Shown here piece after piece: positions 16,153-24,718 of a stretch of 35,549 bases of DNA. Every line of letters starts with the position of its first letter. Within the stretch, counting starts at the first letter, position 1. A model generated the notes under the pieces. It was not told the origin of the DNA, searched no databases, and saw nothing but the letters and a program-made list of their open reading frames with translations. The translations under genes were made by a program, and so were the position numbers. Source of the DNA: Bacteroidota bacterium (GTDB lineage Bacteria; Bacteroidota; Ignavibacteria; Ignavibacteriales; Ignavibacteriaceae); NCBI GenBank assembly GCA_022708025.1, contig JAKIZM010000036.1:1-35549 (forward strand), given 5' to 3'.

Positions 16153-16461
16153 TTATTTAGGTTCCCAGTCTTTTCCTCCACAAGGGATATAACTATCGGT
16201 CGGATGTTTATCATATTTAATACAAAGTATAGCAGATTTATCAAAATGTTTGCATAAAGAACATAATGTACCCGATTCAATATTCTTATTTATTTCTAAA
16301 AATCTTTTATACGACATATACGCCGGATTAATCACAAAGAAGAAAATAGCCAATAGACTAACTATCCAAAAATATTTCTCATCAAAATGATTTTTCAGAA
16401 ACCATAATATTAAAAGAGTCAATCCTGACCTAATAATTGTCTTGTAAACTATTTCACCCAA
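16153..16461 (-). CDS. Hypothetical membrane protein with four-cysteine tail
   Basis: A 102-residue protein of no family I recognise. Two hydrophobic helices lie at about residues 11-21 and 30-49. The C-terminal 40 residues hold four cysteines spaced C-x2-C-x9-C-x13-C, the last in PCGGKDWEPK, which could bind a metal or form disulfides. The start appears to be TTG at 16459-16461, because an in-frame TAG lies two codons upstream and no ATG is available before the first helix. It is a solitary gene between the DUF2892 gene and the tRNA. The coding call rests on the intact frame, the membrane helices and the ordered cysteine pattern. Confidence 0.65.
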   Translation of the reverse strand: MGEIVYKTIIRSGLTLLILWFLKNHFDEKYFWIVSLLAIFFFVINPAYMSYKRFLEINKNIESGTLCSLCKHFDKSAILCIKYDKHPTDSYIPCGGKDWEPK

Positions 16462-16588
16462 ACACTACTCTCTAATAATTGTAAGATATACCTTAAATTA
16501 CATAATTACGATTAGAATCGGTAAAACTTGCTGTTTTTTATAATATGTGTTATTATTAACCATTCGATATTAAAAATTGTTTAAAATA

Positions 16589-16614
16589 AAGCAAGCCACA
16601 AAAGTGGCTTGCTT
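16589..16614 (-). terminator. Terminator of tRNA-Lys
   Basis: GCAAGCCAC at 16591-16599 and GTGGCTTGC at 16604-16612 form a perfect 9-bp stem (11 bp with the flanking A-T pairs) with a four-base loop. Read on the minus strand it is followed by a T-rich run (TTTATTTT). It lies 6 nt beyond the tRNA 3' end, the expected place. Confidence 0.88.
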
Positions 16615-16619
16615 AAATG

Positions 16620-16691
16620 TGAGCGCGGGTGGGCTCGAACCACCGACCCTCTGCTTAAAAGGCAGATGCTCTACCCCTGAGCTACGCGCCC
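16620..16691 (-). tRNA. tRNA-Lys (anticodon TTT)
   Basis: On the minus strand the 72-nt gene folds as a full cloverleaf: acceptor GGGCGCG with CGCGCTC (one G-T pair), D arm GCTC-AGGGGTA-GAGC, anticodon arm TCTGC-CTTTTAA-GCAGA giving anticodon TTT, a five-base variable loop, and T arm GGTGG-TTCGAGC-CCACC. The discriminator is A. CCA is not encoded, so it must be added after transcription. A promoter-like element lies upstream and a strong terminator hairpin downstream, so it is a single-gene transcript. No integrase or attachment duplication is seen next to it. Confidence 0.97.
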
Positions 16692-16705
16692 AAAATTTTG
16701 AACGC

Positions 16706-16736
16706 CAAATATAAATAATGTGCTTTTTTATTCCAA
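16706..16736 (-). promoter_or_regulatory. Probable promoter of tRNA-Lys
   Basis: On the minus strand TTGGAA (16731-16736) and TATATT (16708-16713) are separated by exactly 17 nt, a good housekeeping-sigma layout. The same -10 region also reads TATATTTG, which fits the Bacteroidota TAnnTTTG element. The tRNA 5' end is 16 nt beyond the -10 element. Confidence 0.55.
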
Positions 16737-16762
16737 ACTAAAAGATTTTTTATCGGTGGGAA

Positions 16763-18139
16763 ATGATAGATAGTTCAAAAAATTCGAAAATTTTAGTGTG
16801 CGATGATGACGAAACTCTTTGTTATCTTCTAAAAGAACAATTGCTTGAAGAAGGATTTTCTGTTGATGCCGTTTATGACGGTAAATATGCAATCGAAGCA
16901 ATAAAAGCTAAAAATTACGATGTTCTGCTTCTTGATCTTAATATGCGCGATGTTCAGGGGGAAGAGGTTTTAAAATTCGTAAAAGATGCCGGTTATGAAT
17001 TACTTGAAGTTATTGTTCTTTCTGCTCAATCAGATATTAAAAAGGCAATTCAATGCATTAAGAATGGTGCTTATGATTATATTACCAAACCATACGAATT
17101 TGAAGAACTTGTTATAACTGTTAGAAGAGCAATTGAGCATAGAGATTTAATAGTAGAAAAGAATTTATATAAGAAGGTTGCACAAAAAAATCACTCCGAA
17201 AAAATTATCGGAGAAAGTAAATCTCTTCAAAGAGTTTTAACACTTGCCAATAAAGCTGCACAATCTGACTCAAACGTTTTAATTGAAGGTGAAACCGGGA
17301 CTGGTAAAGAATTATTTGCAGAATTTATTCATAAACAATCTGCCAGAAAAGATAAGCCTTTCGTTGTTATCAATTGTGCCTCTTTACCAGATCAGTTAAT
17401 TGAAAGCGAATTATTCGGACATGAAAAAGGAGCTTTTACTGATGCAAAATCCACAAAACAAGGATTAGTGGAAATTGCTCACGGTGGAACATTATTCCTT
17501 GATGAAATCGGCGAACTGAGCTTAACTCTCCAGCCAAAACTTCTCAGATTTTTGGAAAATGGTGAATACAGACGAATCGGAGGAATAACTAATCTTAATT
17601 CAAACGTAAGAGTAATTGGTGCAACAAACAGAAATCTGCTTGAAGAAGCAGATGTAAAAAACTTCAGGCGTGATCTTTTGTTTAGATTAAATGTTATTAC
17701 ATTAACTATCCCGCCGTTAAGAGAAAGAAAAGAAGATATTATTATTTTAGCTGACTTTTTCTTAAGCTCAAAATCACCGATCAGATCTCCCAAAAAACTC
17801 TCAATAGAAGCCGCACAGATTCTTGAAGAATATAACTTTACCGGAAACGTAAGAGAGCTTGAACATATTATTGAACGTGCAATTATTTTTGCTGAAGATG
17901 ATCTTATTAAACCGGAAGATTTAAACTTACCGAATACTCTTGCCTATAAAGAAGGTATAAGATTAGGCAATGTAGATATCCCATCAGAAATATTAAGTAT
18001 GGAAGACCTGGAAAGATGGCATATCGGAAAAGTTTTAGATGCAAATCGCTGGGATAGAACAGTTACAGCAAATCAACTTGGTATTAGTCCAAAAACTCTT
18101 TATACTAAAATAAAGAAATACGAACTTAAACAAGATTAG
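16763..18139 (+). CDS. NtrC-family sigma-54-dependent response regulator
   Basis: A 458-residue transcription activator. The receiver domain (residues about 8-122) has the acidic cluster CDDDE, phospho-acceptor D58 and the KPYEF lysine. The AAA+ sigma-54 activation domain has Walker A GETGTGKE near residue 177, a GAFTDA loop near residue 223 in place of the usual GAFTGA, Walker B GTLFLDEIGEL, and a later GNVRELEHIIERA. The C-terminal Fis-type helix-turn-helix, about 418-455, has TANQLGISPKTLYTKIKKY. Phosphorylation should allow oligomerisation and opening of sigma-54 promoters. It precedes a hybrid kinase by 5 nt, the likely partner. GGTGG lies just before the ATG. Its target genes are unknown, and I saw no convincing sigma-54 promoter in the window. 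Confidence 0.94.
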   Translation: MIDSSKNSKILVCDDDETLCYLLKEQLLEEGFSVDAVYDGKYAIEAIKAKNYDVLLLDLNMRDVQGEEVLKFVKDAGYELLEVIVLSAQSDIKKAIQCIKNGAYDYITKPYEFEELVITVRRAIEHRDLIVEKNLYKKVAQKNHSEKIIGESKSLQRVLTLANKAAQSDSNVLIEGETGTGKELFAEFIHKQSARKDKPFVVINCASLPDQLIESELFGHEKGAFTDAKSTKQGLVEIAHGGTLFLDEIGELSLTLQPKLLRFLENGEYRRIGGITNLNSNVRVIGATNRNLLEEADVKNFRRDLLFRLNVITLTIPPLRERKEDIIILADFFLSSKSPIRSPKKLSIEAAQILEEYNFTGNVRELEHIIERAIIFAEDDLIKPEDLNLPNTLAYKEGIRLGNVDIPSEILSMEDLERWHIGKVLDANRWDRTVTANQLGISPKTLYTKIKKYELKQD

Positions 18140-18144
18140 ACTGA

Positions 18145-20130
18145 ATGTCTGATGAAATAATCAGAAAATACAAGTTGCTTGATCTTCTTGAACTCCAAAC
18201 AACTTCTGTTGCACTCGCTGATAGTGCATTTAAAATATTCTGGTATAACAAAAGTTTTAAAAAAGATATTGGTCCCGGTAAACTAAAAGGATTATCTCTA
18301 AAGTCATTATTCAGTATCAACACACCTGATAGCCCTGCAATTATAAATGCCCCAAAATCATTTGTTGTTCCTGTTGCAGATAAAAATAAAAACATAGTTA
18401 TTACACCAATAATAACTGATTCAAAGAAAAAAGAACCCGGTTCTTATCTGATAGAAATACTGCCTATATCTGATTCTGAGTTCAAACAAGATTCTGATAA
18501 AGAAAAATTCAGAAGAAATTTATTCTTCCAGAAAGAGCTGCAAAGTCTGCTCGTTCTGCTGGTCAAAGAGAAATCCGTTGATACTATTGCAGAAGAAATT
18601 CTTCTAAGATGTTTAGAAATTACAAATAGTAATTTTGGCATTATTGTTCTGCAAGACGGCAATGAAATAACTAAATTTATTTACAGTGATGAATCTGATT
18701 TCATCCCCGATAAAGCTGAAGTAGAAAAGAGCATCAAATACAATTCTTCGTTTATAAACAAATGGCTGGATATTAATAAAGGACCTTTACTGGCGCTTAA
18801 TCATCACAATAATATTGGTTATGGAATAACTCAGGTATTAAACTGTGAGTCTTTATGTATTTCTCCTTGTTATTTTGATAATGTTCTTCACGCTAAAATT
18901 TTACTCGGTAAAAAAGAAGGAACATATTCTTCATTAGACATTAATGAGATAGAGCAGTTCTCTACTCTCCTGTCATTTGCAATAAGCAATATTCAAACCC
19001 GTCAGCTAAACACCGCATTGGAATCCAGATTACTACAAGCACAAAAGCTTGAAACAATTGGAAAGTTAAGCAGTGGTATGGCTCACGATTTCAACAATTT
19101 ACTATCAAGTATTTTTGGAAGCCTTCATCTGCTTCGTAATCGCGTACCGGAATCTGAAAATGTTTTTAAACTTATAGATAATATTGAAAATTGTTCTATC
19201 AGGGCCAGAGATCTAACTAAAGGTTTACTTTCTTTTGGTAAACCAACTGCCAAGAGAAAAGAAATTGTGATGCCCAATTTTTTAATGAACGAACTTTCAA
19301 AAGTTGTTACACAAACTTTTCCAAATTCAATAACACTCGAAGAAAAAATAGAACCCGGGTTACACAATATTCTTGGCAACGGAACTGAGATTTATCAGAT
19401 TTTATTAAACTTATGTGTAAATGCAAAAGAATCAATTGAAGGAAAAGGCAAAATAATTCTTAGTGCATCAAATCTTCTAATTGATGCTTCTAACTCAATC
19501 AATTATCCTTTACTTGAGGTTGGTAAATATGTAAAATTTTCTGTGAGTGATACTGGCTCAGGTATAGACGAAGCTGATATTTCTAAAATTTTTGATCCTT
19601 ATTTTTCTACAAAACAAAAAGATACCGGTTCAGGCTTGGGACTATATGTTACTTATGGAATTATCAAAGCACATAAAGGATATATTGATGTTACGAGTAA
19701 AAAAGGAATAGGAACTACTTTTGATGTTTACTTACCGGTTTTTGAACCTCCCGATCCGAAGAAAGAAAAAGTAACTGATAAAATTATAATGCTCGCCGAT
19801 GATGAAGAAATGCTTAGTGAGCTGCTTGCTGAGATGCTGGAATCAAGCGGGTATTATGTTATCAAAGTGAAATCCGGCGAAGAAGCATTAACTGTTTTAA
19901 CCGAAGAATTAAAGATAGATCTTCTGATAATTGATTATAATATGCCGGTTATGAACGGGTTAGAATGTATTAAAGAAATTCGAAATCTTAACTTTAAGTT
20001 ACCGATAATTTTATCATCAGGTAGTTTAAGATTTAATGATGATGAATTGAAGCTTTATAATGTAAGCAAAAAAATTATGAAGCCTTATGAATTTGATACA
20101 ATGCTTGAAGCTATAAAATCCCTAATCTGA
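18145..20130 (+). CDS. Cytoplasmic hybrid histidine kinase (PAS/GAF-HisKA-HATPase-REC)
   Basis: A 661-residue sensor kinase with no membrane helix. The N-terminus (about 10-110) is PAS-like (SVALADSAFKIFWYNKSF). A GAF-like domain covers about 135-280. The NtrB-type dimerisation domain carries H314 in GMAHDFNNLLSS. The ATPase domain has the N box NLCVNAKESI, the G1 box DTGSGI and the G2 box GSGLGLY. A C-terminal receiver has phospho-acceptor D597 (IIDYNMPVMNG) and K in MKPYEF. It should autophosphorylate and feed the NtrC regulator 5 nt upstream, with its own receiver tuning the flow. The signal is unknown and presumably cytoplasmic. Its stop overlaps the converging minus-strand receiver gene by 9 nt. 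Confidence 0.93.
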   Translation: MSDEIIRKYKLLDLLELQTTSVALADSAFKIFWYNKSFKKDIGPGKLKGLSLKSLFSINTPDSPAIINAPKSFVVPVADKNKNIVITPIITDSKKKEPGSYLIEILPISDSEFKQDSDKEKFRRNLFFQKELQSLLVLLVKEKSVDTIAEEILLRCLEITNSNFGIIVLQDGNEITKFIYSDESDFIPDKAEVEKSIKYNSSFINKWLDINKGPLLALNHHNNIGYGITQVLNCESLCISPCYFDNVLHAKILLGKKEGTYSSLDINEIEQFSTLLSFAISNIQTRQLNTALESRLLQAQKLETIGKLSSGMAHDFNNLLSSIFGSLHLLRNRVPESENVFKLIDNIENCSIRARDLTKGLLSFGKPTAKRKEIVMPNFLMNELSKVVTQTFPNSITLEEKIEPGLHNILGNGTEIYQILLNLCVNAKESIEGKGKIILSASNLLIDASNSINYPLLEVGKYVKFSVSDTGSGIDEADISKIFDPYFSTKQKDTGSGLGLYVTYGIIKAHKGYIDVTSKKGIGTTFDVYLPVFEPPDPKKEKVTDKIIMLADDEEMLSELLAEMLESSGYYVIKVKSGEEALTVLTEELKIDLLIIDYNMPVMNGLECIKEIRNLNFKLPIILSSGSLRFNDDELKLYNVSKKIMKPYEFDTMLEAIKSLI

Positions 20131-20814
20131 TCTATTCCCGTCTTTCTCATCATCGTCATCATCAACTTTAACCATTTTTATATTAGTTGTGTAATTGGAT
20201 AGCACAGGATCTTTAATTGCATTAAGCTGATTTAGCACATCAGTAATTTCTTTAATGGCAAGGTCAATGTATTTAACTCTTTTTAAAATACCTTCTTTGG
20301 ATACTTCATCTTTGCTTAGCTCTCTTTTAATTGCAGCAGATGATAAGCTTAATAATGTAAGGGGTTGTTTGATTTTATGATTTGCTGTTACAACAGTGGC
20401 AATATATGTGCCTCTTTTTTCTGATGCTAATAATAATTTATGTGCCTCTGATAACTTTAGTGCAGATTGAACTCTTGCAAGGAGTTCAACGCGATTAAAT
20501 GGTTTTTTAATATAATCAAAAGCTCCGGCTTCTAATCCTTCTTTTGTATCTTCTGCTCCTGATTTTGCAGTAACAAGAATAATAGGAATATCTTTAGTTA
20601 CCGGATCGTTAACCAAAATCTTGCATACCTCAAGACCGGTTATATCGGGCATCATAATATCCAGCAATATTAAATCCGGCTGTTCGTTTTTTGCTTTATC
20701 AATACCATTATAACCATCATAAGCAGTTAAAACTTCAAAGCCTTCATGCTCTAATCTATCCTGAAGCATAAAAACATTTTCCGGTAAATCATCAATTACT
20801 AAAATTCTTTTCAT
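20122..20814 (-). CDS. Response regulator with DHp-like domain lacking an ATPase domain
   Basis: A 230-residue signalling protein. The receiver (residues 1-122) is complete: acidic pair IDD, D52 in LLDIMMP, and KKPFN. It is followed by a helical hairpin in which H146 sits in TANHKIKQPLTLLSLSS, the H-box pattern of histidine kinase dimerisation domains. A second helix follows (ILKRVKYIDLAIKEITDVLNQL), but no N, G1 or G2 ATP-binding boxes do. The tail is acidic (VDDDDDEKDG). It is therefore unlikely to be a kinase on its own; it could be a phosphotransfer carrier or a phosphatase. It is last in the minus-strand operon, one nucleotide after the giant hybrid kinase, so they probably work together. 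Confidence 0.87.
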   Translation of the reverse strand: MKRILVIDDLPENVFMLQDRLEHEGFEVLTAYDGYNGIDKAKNEQPDLILLDIMMPDITGLEVCKILVNDPVTKDIPIILVTAKSGAEDTKEGLEAGAFDYIKKPFNRVELLARVQSALKLSEAHKLLLASEKRGTYIATVVTANHKIKQPLTLLSLSSAAIKRELSKDEVSKEGILKRVKYIDLAIKEITDVLNQLNAIKDPVLSNYTTNIKMVKVDDDDDEKDGNRSD

Positions 20815-20815
20815 A

Positions 20816-23800
20816 TTAATGTGATTTTATTCTTGAAATTAATTGTGAAATTTTTCCTGTTATTATTGCGGAGTTTACAGGTTTGGCTATATAATCGTTA
20901 AAGCCATGTTTTAATATTATCTCTTTATCACCCACCATTGCTTTAGCAGTAACAGCATAAACCGGAATATCAATTAAATCAGTATTACTTCTGATATTTT
21001 TTAATGTTTGAAATCCATCCATATCAGGCATCATTATATCGAGCAAAATCAGATCCGGTTTTATCTGCTCCAAAATCCTTAAACACTCTATTCCGCTTTT
21101 TGCCAAAAAGGTTTTACAGCCCGCTGCCTGAACCATTTCATTTAAAGTAAAAAGAGTATCAGGATCATCATCAACGATTAAAACCTCAATCGATTGTTCA
21201 ACCGGTATATCTCCATTTTCTATTATGTCAATATCCGGATTATCAAAGCCTACATCATCCGATTCAAATATTTCTGATTCAATTAATTTAATCCGATCTC
21301 TGACTGCTTTCAGAACATCATAAGGCTGATCTTTAGTTTTGGTAATGATTGCTTCAACAATATTATTAAGTGATCTCTTTTCTTCTTCTGTAAGATCCTT
21401 AGCAGTGCTTATAATTATCGGTATTCGTTTTGTTTTACTATTTGATTTTAGTTTATTAGCTAAAGTTATACCATCAACTTTAGGCATTATAAGATCCAGA
21501 ATGATAAGGTCAGGCTGCACTTCAGCAATTTTATTAAAGGCAAACTCACTGTCTTTAATGAATTCAATTGACAACCTCTCATCCTTAAATTCATTCTTAA
21601 ATTTTTCAAATTCTAATTCATCATCATCAACAATTACAATTTTCTGAACATGTCTTTGAACAATTGATTCAAGCCTGTTGAATGCAGTTAACAATTTTTC
21701 CAATGAGAATGGCTTAATGAAGTATTCAAATGCGCCGAGACTGTAACCGGTGTTTTTATCACCAAGAATTGATATTAAAATTACCGGAATATCTTTTGTG
21801 ATAGGATTATCTTTTAATTCTTTCAATACGCTCCAGCCATCAGTATTGGGGAGTAAAATATCAAGTGTAATGGCGAAAGGCTGTCTTTCAATTGCCATTT
21901 TAATTCCGGTTTCGCCATCTTCAGCAAAAATAGTCTGATAACCTCTTGAATTTAAATACTGAGAAATTGTATATCTTACCTCTTCATCATCATCAATTAT
22001 TAATATCGGATTATTCCTGTTCTTTCTTAAAGCCGCAGCATTAATATTTGTATGACTTTCTTTTTTCTTTTCCTGTGAGAACTTTATCGGGAAAGACACT
22101 GAGAAAACAGAGCCTTCACCAACGATACTTGCAACTGAAATTTTACCGCCAAGCAAATCAACAATCTTTTTAGAAATAGCTAAGCCAAGTCCTGTTCCGC
22201 TGTATTTTCTTGTAGTAGTTCCATCAAGCTGCCTGAACTCTTGGAATATTATTTTTTTCTCCTCTTCAGAAATTCCAATACCAGTATCGCTCACTGAAAA
22301 CTGTAATATCTTTTCTGCCAGTATCGAAACGCTTAATTCAACATTACCCTGGTGAGTAAATTTAATTGCATTTCCAATAAGGTTAATTAATACCTGATTT
22401 ATTTTCCCTTTATCCGCGTTTATAATAATTCTGGTATTACAATAACGTTTAACATTAAATGTCAAACCCTTTTCCCGGGCAAGAGGTTGAGCAGTAGCGG
22501 TAACTTCTTCAATAAGATCTTCCAGTAAAACATCATCTTCTCTGATTTCCATTTTACCGGCTTCAATTTTTGAAAGATCAAGAATATCATTTATAAGATT
22601 CATTAATCTTTTACCGCTTTTAAGAACAACTTCAAGCCGTTCCCTGTTCTTGCTGCTTAACTGTGCTTTATCAAGTATCAGCTCAGTTAGACCAAGAATC
22701 GAATTCATTGGGGTTCTAAGTTCGTGAGACATACTTGCCAGAAACTCAGATTTTAACCGGGTTGAGTCTTCAGCTCTTTCTTTTTGAAACGCCAGTTCTT
22801 CAGCTTTAATTTTTAGCTGGTTACTCATTTCAAGTAAAGTATCGTGCTGTTTTCTTATCTGAATATTTTGTTTCTGATATTCTTCATTAAGTTCTTTTAG
22901 CTCGGCAACAAGATTTTCTAGCTGAACCAAAGCTTTAGCATTTGTTAAGCCAATGGCTAACTGTTCCTGAATTTTTTCGAGATATTCTTTTGCTTCATAA
23001 GAAGGTTTGTTTATAGAAGCTAATTCCAGGATTGCAACCACTTTATTATTATAAATAACCGGAAGCAATAGCAGGTAACTGATTTTCAGGTCTGCCAGAC
23101 CTGTTTGCACAACAGGAAGTAAATCTTCAGACAGGATTTCCACTGGATTTTTAGATTCAATAATATTCCTGAAAAACTCGTTCTGCTCCCGATTATTAAC
23201 TGTGCTGTTTAATCCATACGTACAGATTAAACTAATTTCATCATCGTCAACTGAGTAAAGTGCGCCTGCTAGAAACTTACAAGTGTCCAGTATCTTTTTT
23301 AATGCTGCGTTTGATATTTCCGTTAATGATGCGTTTTTATTTATTAACGTAATAAAATCTGAATACTCATTTTTAGCCTGTTGATTTTTCTTAAGTTCAT
23401 CAAGCATCAGGTTAAAAGCTTTTCCAAGATTTCCTATTTCATCTTTGCCTGTATCATTAATACGTATATTAAAATTTCCTGCACTTGTTTTTGCAGTTGC
23501 AAGATTAAGCTCACTGATTCTTAAACGCATTTTGTGAGTTAATATATAGCTTAATAATAAAGCGATGATAATACCCACAACACCAATTATAATTGTAATC
23601 TCTGTAAGAGTTCGTCTAAGGTCAGTAACTTCATTTATTGATTTAAATATTAAAATCGATAATTCATTGCCAAACTTTGTTGGCTTATCAATTTTATACC
23701 GGGTTGCAATAATATCGGAATTCTCGCGATCGCCGGTGAACACTTCAAGATTATTATCCCGGAGTTTTTTATTCGCTTCACTTAGAAAATAAAGATATTG

Positions 23801-24340
23801 ATAGTTATTATTATAATTTGAAATCTCAGTTGTAATATCATCCCACAACAAAGCAATATCAGAGCCTATTCTTTGGGAAAAATCATCTAATAAATTACTG
23901 TTGATAATCTTACCATAGTAATAAATTTTATTTTCATGTATTGTTTTCAGGTTTATAATCGCATAAGGATTAAGTTTTACAAACTCATCTATTGTAAGCT
24001 TCTTGGGGATTTCAACCCAGCTTTTTGCAGTGTAACGGGTAATATTCTGGGAATCAGCAACAGAGGCTTCGAAATAGAAATCGTTTATACCACCGGATAA
24101 TATCCTGCTTGAAAACAACAGATCAGTATTACTGTTAGCATAATTCCAGAACTCATCATCAAGGTCATTTATTAATGAACGGTAAGCAAAAATAAAATTT
24201 CGGGAAGAATTAATTATGTTTTTGGATTGTTGGGAAGTCAATGTGTTATACATTATTGAATAGAATGCAATTGTGGAGCTTCCCAGCACAACTGCAACTA
24301 TTAGCAGGTTAACAAGAATTATACGAAAGCTTATTTTCAT
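20816..24340 (-). CDS. Membrane hybrid histidine kinase with three receivers
   Basis: A 1174-residue sensor. A membrane helix near residues 7-28 and a second at about 247-269 frame a periplasmic sensor domain of some 215 residues of no family I recognise. A HAMP domain (about 270-322), a GAF-like domain (about 330-480) and a coiled coil (485-535) follow. The dimerisation domain has H539 in MSHELRTPMNS. The ATPase domain has NLIGNAIKFT, DTGIGI and GTGLGL. Three receivers follow, with phospho-acceptors D827, D949 and D1101; only the first and third have the usual aromatic/alanine switch surroundings. It follows a single-domain receiver by 6 nt and precedes the REC-DHp protein by 1 nt, forming a multistep relay behind the pilus-like genes. 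No separate HPt domain is present. Confidence 0.93.
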   Translation of the reverse strand: MKISFRIILVNLLIVAVVLGSSTIAFYSIMYNTLTSQQSKNIINSSRNFIFAYRSLINDLDDEFWNYANSNTDLLFSSRILSGGINDFYFEASVADSQNITRYTAKSWVEIPKKLTIDEFVKLNPYAIINLKTIHENKIYYYGKIINSNLLDDFSQRIGSDIALLWDDITTEISNYNNNYQYLYFLSEANKKLRDNNLEVFTGDRENSDIIATRYKIDKPTKFGNELSILIFKSINEVTDLRRTLTEITIIIGVVGIIIALLLSYILTHKMRLRISELNLATAKTSAGNFNIRINDTGKDEIGNLGKAFNLMLDELKKNQQAKNEYSDFITLINKNASLTEISNAALKKILDTCKFLAGALYSVDDDEISLICTYGLNSTVNNREQNEFFRNIIESKNPVEILSEDLLPVVQTGLADLKISYLLLLPVIYNNKVVAILELASINKPSYEAKEYLEKIQEQLAIGLTNAKALVQLENLVAELKELNEEYQKQNIQIRKQHDTLLEMSNQLKIKAEELAFQKERAEDSTRLKSEFLASMSHELRTPMNSILGLTELILDKAQLSSKNRERLEVVLKSGKRLMNLINDILDLSKIEAGKMEIREDDVLLEDLIEEVTATAQPLAREKGLTFNVKRYCNTRIIINADKGKINQVLINLIGNAIKFTHQGNVELSVSILAEKILQFSVSDTGIGISEEEKKIIFQEFRQLDGTTTRKYSGTGLGLAISKKIVDLLGGKISVASIVGEGSVFSVSFPIKFSQEKKKESHTNINAAALRKNRNNPILIIDDDEEVRYTISQYLNSRGYQTIFAEDGETGIKMAIERQPFAITLDILLPNTDGWSVLKELKDNPITKDIPVILISILGDKNTGYSLGAFEYFIKPFSLEKLLTAFNRLESIVQRHVQKIVIVDDDELEFEKFKNEFKDERLSIEFIKDSEFAFNKIAEVQPDLIILDLIMPKVDGITLANKLKSNSKTKRIPIIISTAKDLTEEEKRSLNNIVEAIITKTKDQPYDVLKAVRDRIKLIESEIFESDDVGFDNPDIDIIENGDIPVEQSIEVLIVDDDPDTLFTLNEMVQAAGCKTFLAKSGIECLRILEQIKPDLILLDIMMPDMDGFQTLKNIRSNTDLIDIPVYAVTAKAMVGDKEIILKHGFNDYIAKPVNSAIITGKISQLISRIKSH

Positions 24341-24346
24341 TTAATT

Positions 24347-24709
24347 TCATTCTCTTTGCAATACTTTCCTAATTGTTATCAGAAGCTCGTCAAAATCATA
24401 AGGCTTACTAATAAAATCAGTTGCTCCCATTTTAGCTGAATCAATTGCACTTTTAACATCAGCATAAGCTGTTAACACAATTACCTTAGCTTTAATTTGA
24501 TTTTGCTCAATCGCCTTTAATACATCAAAACCATCCATTGTCGGCATTTTAAGATCGAGCAAAACTAAATCAACATTATTGTTCTTTAGAAAATCCAGAG
24601 CTTCGTAGCCGCTGTTTACAAAGTTAGAATTGTAGCCAACTTCTTCCAGCTCTTCTTTAAGAACAGTACAAAGGTTTAAATCATCATCAACAATTAGAAT
24701 TGATTCCAT
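24347..24709 (-). CDS. Single-domain response regulator (CheY-like)
   Basis: A 120-residue receiver and nothing more. The acidic cluster is VDDD at residues 7-10, the phospho-acceptor is D52 (LLDLKMPTMDG), the switch threonine lies in VIVLTAYAD, and K is in ISKPYDFDELL. With no output domain it acts by protein contact or as a relay carrier. It lies between the secretin (9 nt upstream) and the three-receiver kinase (6 nt downstream) on the same strand, so it is a likely link between kinase and pilus-like apparatus. In sequence it resembles the receivers of NtrC-type regulators. Confidence 0.94.
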   Translation of the reverse strand: MESILIVDDDLNLCTVLKEELEEVGYNSNFVNSGYEALDFLKNNNVDLVLLDLKMPTMDGFDVLKAIEQNQIKAKVIVLTAYADVKSAIDSAKMGATDFISKPYDFDELLITIRKVLQRE

Positions 24710-24718
24710 TATAAATTT

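Noticed and set aside
16589..16700. tRNA-Lys as an integration site for a mobile element
   Set aside because: No integrase, no duplicated tRNA 3' end and no composition change on either side.
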